Shown here: piece by piece, positions 31,558-35,910 of the stretch | How positions within the stretch are numbered: the first letter of the stretch is position 1 | Layout of the letters: each line of letters opens with the position of its first letter | NCBI GenBank assembly: GCA_027080995.1 | Contig: JALWNT010000095.1 | Span: 1 to 35,910, forward strand | Origin: Campylobacteraceae bacterium | Lineage (GTDB): Bacteria > Campylobacterota > Campylobacteria > Campylobacterales > Sulfurovaceae | Length of the DNA: 35,910 nt | Reading direction: 5' to 3' | Notes under the pieces: model-generated | The model's input: the letters and a program-made list of their open reading frames with translations, nothing else | Database searches by the model: none | Told to the model about the DNA's origin: nothing | Translations under genes and position numbers: made by a program

Positions 31558-32874
31558 ATGGCTCAACGAGCAATACGCGAATATGACGGAAAGCAGCTCT
31601 TTGCCAAGCATTGGAACGAATATTTTGACGGATTCCACTACCCCTTCAAGTCGGTCCTGGTCACCAGTGCCGACGAACTGCGCCAAAAAGCCAAAGAACA
31701 CGGATTCGAGTGGCTTAATCAGGAGCCTCTGGTTGTCAAGCCCGATATGCTCTTCGGAAAGCGCGGGAAGAATGATTTGGTTCTTTTCAAAGTCAACAAG
31801 CCCGGTGATGTGACCCTGGAAGATGCCGCCAAATGGATCGAAGAGAAGCAGGCCCACGACGTCACGCTGCTGAGCGGCCAGCACGGTCACCTGACTCACT
31901 TCATCGTTGAGCCCTTTACTCCCCACACTCAGGATCAGGAGTATTATATTGCTGCGACAACTGTCGGCGAGGATGATGTCCTCTATATGTCGGCCGAAGG
32001 AGGTATGGAGGTTGAAGAGGGATGGGATGAGAAGGTTAACGAAGTTCGCATTCCCATTAACATGAATGAAGCCGACATCGAAAAAGCAATCCGGGCCAAC
32101 GTTCCCGAGGATATTCCCGCCGAAAACCGTGAAGCCTTCGTCTCCTTTGCGATCCAATTCTTCAAGTTCTTCCGGGATATGCATTTTGCTTATCTGGAGA
32201 TCAACCCGCTGGTTCTCATCGGCACCGATGCCCACATTCTCGACCTGGTGGCCCGTCTCGATGATACCGCCGGCTTCATGATGAAGGACAAATGGGGCGA
32301 CATCGAGTTCCCCACCGCTTTCGGGATGGAGGATCAGTCTCCCGAGGAGAAAGCGATCGCCGAGGCCGACAGCAAGTCGGGCGCTTCGCTCAAACTGACG
32401 ATTCTCAATCCTCAGGGACGCATCTGGACGATGGTGGCCGGAGGAGGCGCCTCAGTCGTCTATGCCGACACCATCGCCGATATGGCCGGAGTCAAGGATT
32501 TGGCGAACTACGGAGAGTACTCCGGAGGTCCTACGACCGGTGAGACCGAGTTCTATGCCGAGACGATCTTCGATCTGATGACCCGCTATCCCGATCCGCG
32601 AGGCAAGATCCTCATCATCGGCGGCGCCATTGCCAACTTCACCGACGTGGCCAAGACCTTCACCGGCATCATCAACGCCCTGGAAAAGTGGGCGCCCAAG
32701 CTCAAAGAGAACAACACCAAGATCTACGTACGCCGGGGCGGCCCCAACTATGAAAAGGGTCTGCAGGATATGAAAGAGGCGGCGGAGCGTCTGGGACTGG
32801 AGATCCATGTTTACGGCCCTGAGACCCACGTAACCGACATTGTCCGCATGGCACTTGAAGACGAGAAGAAGTAA
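31558..32874 (+). CDS. aclB: ATP-citrate lyase, small (beta) subunit
   Basis: 438 residues. It carries the ATP-grasp, SucC-like part of bacterial ATP-citrate lyase: MAQRAIREYDGKQLFAKHW start, KPDMLFGKRGKNDLV (nucleotide region), FFKFFRDMHFAYLEINPLVL and the C-terminal PTTGETEFYAETIFDLMTRYPDPRGKIL. With AclA it cleaves citrate to acetyl-CoA and oxaloacetate using ATP and CoA, the key step of the reductive TCA cycle in Campylobacterota autotrophs. It is followed by aclA after 17 nt with its own GGGAGGAG site. Codon use is GC-rich, as expected of a highly expressed core gene. Confidence 0.95.
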   Translation: MAQRAIREYDGKQLFAKHWNEYFDGFHYPFKSVLVTSADELRQKAKEHGFEWLNQEPLVVKPDMLFGKRGKNDLVLFKVNKPGDVTLEDAAKWIEEKQAHDVTLLSGQHGHLTHFIVEPFTPHTQDQEYYIAATTVGEDDVLYMSAEGGMEVEEGWDEKVNEVRIPINMNEADIEKAIRANVPEDIPAENREAFVSFAIQFFKFFRDMHFAYLEINPLVLIGTDAHILDLVARLDDTAGFMMKDKWGDIEFPTAFGMEDQSPEEKAIAEADSKSGASLKLTILNPQGRIWTMVAGGGASVVYADTIADMAGVKDLANYGEYSGGPTTGETEFYAETIFDLMTRYPDPRGKILIIGGAIANFTDVAKTFTGIINALEKWAPKLKENNTKIYVRRGGPNYEKGLQDMKEAAERLGLEIHVYGPETHVTDIVRMALEDEKK

Positions 32875-32891
32875 GGGAGGAGAGGAATATT

Positions 32892-34709
32892 ATGAGCAGA
32901 CTTTTTACACGGGATACCCAGGCGATTTTCTGGAACAACAACAAGAGTGCGATCCAGCGGATGCTGGACTATGACTATGTGATCAATCGGGAGACGCCTT
33001 CCGTCGCCGCGATCGTGGCGCCGACCAGCAGTGCCAAGTTCGAGAAGTTCTTCTGGGGTCCCGACGAGATCATGATCGATGTCTTCCGCAGCACCAAGGA
33101 GGCGGTGGAGGCCCATCCCAATGCGGATGTTCTGCTGAACTTCGCCTCCTTCCGGACGGCCTATGACGTGACCATGGAAGCGATTGCCATCCCCAATCAA
33201 TTCCGGGTGATCATGGTCACCGCCGAAGGGATCCCCGAGCGGTTGGCACGGACCATGAACCAGGCGGCCAGAGATGCCGGCGTTACCGTCATCGGACCCG
33301 CGACCGTCGGGGCCATCGCTCCCGGTGCCTTCAAGATTGCCAATATCGGCGGAACCATCGAGAACATCATCAAGTCCAAGCTTCACCGTGCCGGAAGTGC
33401 CGGTTTGGTGACCCGCTCCGGCGGTCTGTTTAACGAGCTTTGTAACATCATCGCCCTCAACGCCGACGGTATCGCCGAGGGGGTGGCGATCGGTGGCGAC
33501 CGCTTCGTCGGTTCGGTCTTTATCGACAATATGCTCCGCATGGAGAGCAACCCGGATGTGAAATATATGATCCTCCTGGGTGAGGTCGGAGGAACCGAAG
33601 AGTACAAGGTAATCGAAGCGGTCAAGTCGGGCAAAATCACCAAGCCGGTCATCGCCTGGTGTATCGGAACCATCGCCAAGCATTTCAGCAGCGGCGTCCA
33701 GTTTGGCCATGCGGGGGCCTCCGCCAATGCCGATCGTGAAACAGCCGAGGCCAAAAACCGCGCGATGGCCGAAGCGGGAATCCATGTCCCCGAGAGCTTC
33801 AACGATCTGCCCCGTGTCATCAACGAGGTCTATACCAAGCTCTACAACGAAGGGGTGATCTTGGAGATCGAGGAGCCCGAGATCCGTACCATTCCGAAGG
33901 TCCGTCGGCCCAAGAACTTCATCTGTACCATCAGTGACGACCGGGGCGAAGAGGCTACCTATGCAGGCTATCCCATCAGCTCCGTAGCCACTCCCGATAC
34001 CGGCAAGACCATCGGGGACGTCGTCAGCCTGCTTTGGTTCAAGAAGGTCTATCCCCGCTGGGCGGTCGATTTCATCGAGACCGTCATCAAGACCGTCGCA
34101 GATCACGGCCCCGCCGTCTCCGGTGCCCACAACGCCAAAGTAACCGCCCGTGCCGGCAAGAGCGTCGTGGAGTCCCTCGTAACCGGACTGCTCACCATCG
34201 GTCCCCGCTTCGGCGGTGCCATCGACGGAGCGGCCAAATACTTCAAGTATGCCCATGACAACGACATGACTCCCGCCGAGTTCCTGGCGTATATGAAAAA
34301 AGAAGGGATTCCCATTCCCGGTATCGGTCACCGGATCAAGTCTCTGCGTAATCCCGACCTGCGGGTCGAAGGGCTCAAGAAGTTCGCCGCGGAGCATTTC
34401 CCCGAAACGCCGCTGCTGGATTATGCCCTGACCGTCGAGCAGCTGACCACCTCCAAAAAGGACAACCTGATCCTCAACGTGGACGGGACCATCGGAATTC
34501 TGATGGTGGATATGTGGCGCTCTCTGGGCTATCATGAAGAGGAGATCGACGAGTTCATCGAGTCGGGAACCCTCAACGCCTTCTTCATCCTGGGACGGAC
34601 CATCGGCTTCATCGGCCATGTCCTGGACGAGAAGCGCTTGGCGATGCCCATGTACCGCCACCCCTGGGACGACATCCTCTACGACGTCCACAAAGCCGAA
34701 GAGCTTTAA
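32892..34709 (+). CDS. aclA: ATP-citrate lyase, large (alpha) subunit
   Basis: 605 residues. The N-terminal SucD-like CoA-ligase part (about 1-330) contains GPATVGAIAPGAFKIANIGG, VTRSGGLFNELCNIIALNADG and the phosphohistidine loop FGHAGASA with His273. The C-terminal citrate-synthase-like part (about 350-605) contains GPRFGGAIDGAAKYFK, GIPIPGIGHRIKSLRNPD and LNVDGTIGILMVDM. All expected catalytic regions are intact. The two genes together form the usual two-subunit heteromeric enzyme. An intrinsic terminator follows. Confidence 0.95.
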   Translation: MSRLFTRDTQAIFWNNNKSAIQRMLDYDYVINRETPSVAAIVAPTSSAKFEKFFWGPDEIMIDVFRSTKEAVEAHPNADVLLNFASFRTAYDVTMEAIAIPNQFRVIMVTAEGIPERLARTMNQAARDAGVTVIGPATVGAIAPGAFKIANIGGTIENIIKSKLHRAGSAGLVTRSGGLFNELCNIIALNADGIAEGVAIGGDRFVGSVFIDNMLRMESNPDVKYMILLGEVGGTEEYKVIEAVKSGKITKPVIAWCIGTIAKHFSSGVQFGHAGASANADRETAEAKNRAMAEAGIHVPESFNDLPRVINEVYTKLYNEGVILEIEEPEIRTIPKVRRPKNFICTISDDRGEEATYAGYPISSVATPDTGKTIGDVVSLLWFKKVYPRWAVDFIETVIKTVADHGPAVSGAHNAKVTARAGKSVVESLVTGLLTIGPRFGGAIDGAAKYFKYAHDNDMTPAEFLAYMKKEGIPIPGIGHRIKSLRNPDLRVEGLKKFAAEHFPETPLLDYALTVEQLTTSKKDNLILNVDGTIGILMVDMWRSLGYHEEEIDEFIESGTLNAFFILGRTIGFIGHVLDEKRLAMPMYRHPWDDILYDVHKAEEL

Positions 34710-34721
34710 TCTCCCATCGAC

Positions 34722-34760
34722 GGCGGAAAGGGCCTCCTTCCCGCCCGTGCCTTTTCTCCT
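34722..34760 (+). terminator. intrinsic terminator of aclBA
   Basis: GGCGGAAAGG (34722-34731), loop GCCT, CCTTCCCGCC (34736-34745): a 10-bp stem with one A-C mismatch, followed after 5 nt by CTTTTCTCCTCTTTC. The U-run is imperfect. Confidence 0.65.
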
Positions 34761-34780
34761 CTTTCAAACCCCCCTTTCGC

Positions 34781-34786
34781 TATAAT
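34781..34786 (+). promoter_or_regulatory. leuS promoter -10 box
   Basis: Perfect TATAAT 34 bp before the GTG start I assign to leuS. It directly follows the acl terminator, so leuS begins a new transcription unit. Confidence 0.65.
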
Positions 34787-34814
34787 CACGCCAATTTCAC
34801 TTATGGAGAACAAT

Positions 34815-35910
34815 GTGAACAACGGCAGTTATGATCCTCTATCGATCGAGAAAAAGTGGCAGAAGATCTGGGAAGAGGAGAAAGCCTTCGAACCTTCCCG
34901 TGATCGGAGCCTTCCCAAAAAATATATCCTGAGCATGTTCCCCTACCCGAGCGGGCGGATCCACATGGGGCACGTGCGTAACTACGCCATCGGTGACGCC
35001 CTGGCCCGCTACTGGCGCAAGCAGGGGGTCAACGTCCTGCACCCCATCGGATGGGATGCCTTCGGGATGCCTGCCGAAAATGCCGCCATCAAACACGGTC
35101 TGCACCCCAAGAAGTGGACCTACGAAAACATCGACTACATGCGCAAGGAGCTTGCGGCTCTGGGCTTGAGCTTCTCCAAAGAGCGGGAGTTCGCCACCTG
35201 CGATCCGCTCTATACCCGCTGGGAGCAGGAGTTTATCATCCGAATGTTCGAAGCGGGCCTGATGTACCGCGAAAGCACCACCGTCAACTGGTGCGAGAGC
35301 TGCCACACCGTTTTGGCCAACGAGCAGGTGGAGGAGGGGTGCTGCTGGCGCTGTGACAACCCCGTCGTGCAGCGGGAGATGCCCGGCTACTACATCGATA
35401 TCGTCCGCTATGCCCAGGAACTGCTGGACGATCTGGAGCAGCTGGAAGGCAAATGGCCCTCCCAGGTGCTCACGATGCAGCGCAATTGGATCGGCCGCAG
35501 CCAGGGGCTGCAGTTTCGCTTCGAACTAAGCGACGCAAGCAAGAGCAAACTCCACGGCTGCTTCGACGGCTACGATGTCTTCACCACCCGTCCCGATACG
35601 ATCTTCGGGGTGACCTATTCGGCTCTGGCCCCCGAGCATCCCATCGTCAAGCACCTCATCGACCACAAACTCCTCGATGATGAAGTAATCAAACGCATTC
35701 AGGCCATCATCAATATGAGCGAGCGGGAGCGTTCCCAGGCCGAAAAAGAGGGGTACCCTCTGGGGATCAGCGTCATCCATCCCCTCACCGGCGAGGATAT
35801 CCCCGTCTGGACCGCCAACTTCGTCCTGGCCAGCTACGGCGGCGGGGCGGTGATGGCGGTACCGGCCCATGACGAGCGGGACTACGAATTCGCCCAAAAG
35901 TACGACCTGC
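34815..35910 (+). CDS. leuS: leucyl-tRNA synthetase, N-terminal part (cut by window edge)
   Basis: 365 residues are visible from a GTG start at 34815. GGAG at 34805-34808 is 6 nt before it. The in-frame ATG at 34803 has no ribosome-binding site and overlaps that GGAG, so GTG is preferred. HMGH class I motif at residues 50-53 in [28 protein letters not shown]; zinc-ribbon-like WCESCHTVL and CCWRCDNPV; the CP1 editing domain starts at [20 protein letters not shown] and continues to [19 protein letters not shown]. The KMSKS motif and anticodon-binding parts are beyond the window. Confidence 0.96.
   Translation, partial: MNNGSYDPLSIEKKWQKIWEEEKAFEPSRDRSLPKKYILSMFPYPSGRIHMGHVRNYAIGDALARYWRKQGVNVLHPIGWDAFGMPAENAAIKHGLHPKKWTYENIDYMRKELAALGLSFSKEREFATCDPLYTRWEQEFIIRMFEAGLMYRESTTVNWCESCHTVLANEQVEEGCCWRCDNPVVQREMPGYYIDIVRYAQELLDDLEQLEGKWPSQVLTMQRNWIGRSQGLQFRFELSDASKSKLHGCFDGYDVFTTRPDTIFGVTYSALAPEHPIVKHLIDHKLLDDEVIKRIQAIINMSERERSQAEKEGYPLGISVIHPLTGEDIPVWTANFVLASYGGGAVMAVPAHDERDYEFAQKYDL

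Noticed and set aside
32811-34691. Long open frame antisense to aclA (626 codons)
   Set aside because: It mirrors the codon pattern of the clearly real aclA gene and encodes Asp/Gly/Val-rich text with no family features; a GC-bias shadow.

Overview
The window looks like chromosome of a Campylobacterota (Epsilonproteobacteria) chemolithoautotroph of the Sulfurovum/Nitratifractor type. The evidence is a two-subunit ATP-citrate lyase (aclB-aclA, reverse TCA cycle), long-form HPF, a compact TATAAT-only promoter style, and gene orders that, from memory, resemble Campylobacter: rsmE-rpmE-rsmI-rlmB-membrane protein-aminotransferase-hom, and rlmH-dksA-membrane protein-dus. Genus is an inference from gene content only. 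Layout: (1) 1-3323, minus strand: pgm-pgi-glgP, a tightly packed glucose-phosphate/glycogen operon whose promoter carries a perfect dyad. (2) 3555-8706: a divergent stress block. HdeD-like, DUF1931 histone-fold and YfdX genes are on the minus strand. A coiled-coil protein, an EI24-like membrane protein, a mini membrane protein, a double-Usp protein, a lipoprotein and a four-helix membrane protein are on the plus strand. (3) 8711-15144: rRNA methylation, ribosomal protein L31 with a long structured leader, a RodZ-like membrane protein, an aminotransferase and homoserine dehydrogenase. (4) 15247-17562: YajQ, PPK2 and HPF, all nucleotide or stationary-phase functions. (5) 17708-25446: the most unusual part. 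A promoter and a c-di-GMP-I (GEMM-I) riboswitch precede a five-gene operon encoding a 1621-residue exported protein and four prepilin-like minor pilins. (6) 25520-31415: Pif1/RecD-type helicase, rlmH, dksA-like, a membrane protein, dusB, a TrpG/PabA amidotransferase and a polytopic membrane protein. (7) 31519-34760: aclB-aclA with a terminator; then the start of leuS, cut by the window edge. Working hypothesis for region 5: c-di-GMP binding to the leader controls a fimU-pilVWX-pilY1-like cassette in which PilY1 is replaced by a large, Cys-rich secreted protein. All five proteins carry extended bacterial N-glycosylation sequons (Asp/Glu-X-Asn-X-Ser/Thr, the PglB rule). Fourteen lie between residues 1072 and 1463 of the large protein, where well under one would be expected by chance. 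This points to a second-messenger-switched, densely N-glycosylated pilus-tip adhesin. No pilus assembly ATPase, prepilin peptidase or oligosaccharyltransferase lies in the window, so the cassette must borrow them from elsewhere in the genome. No tRNA, rRNA, IS element or CRISPR array was seen.
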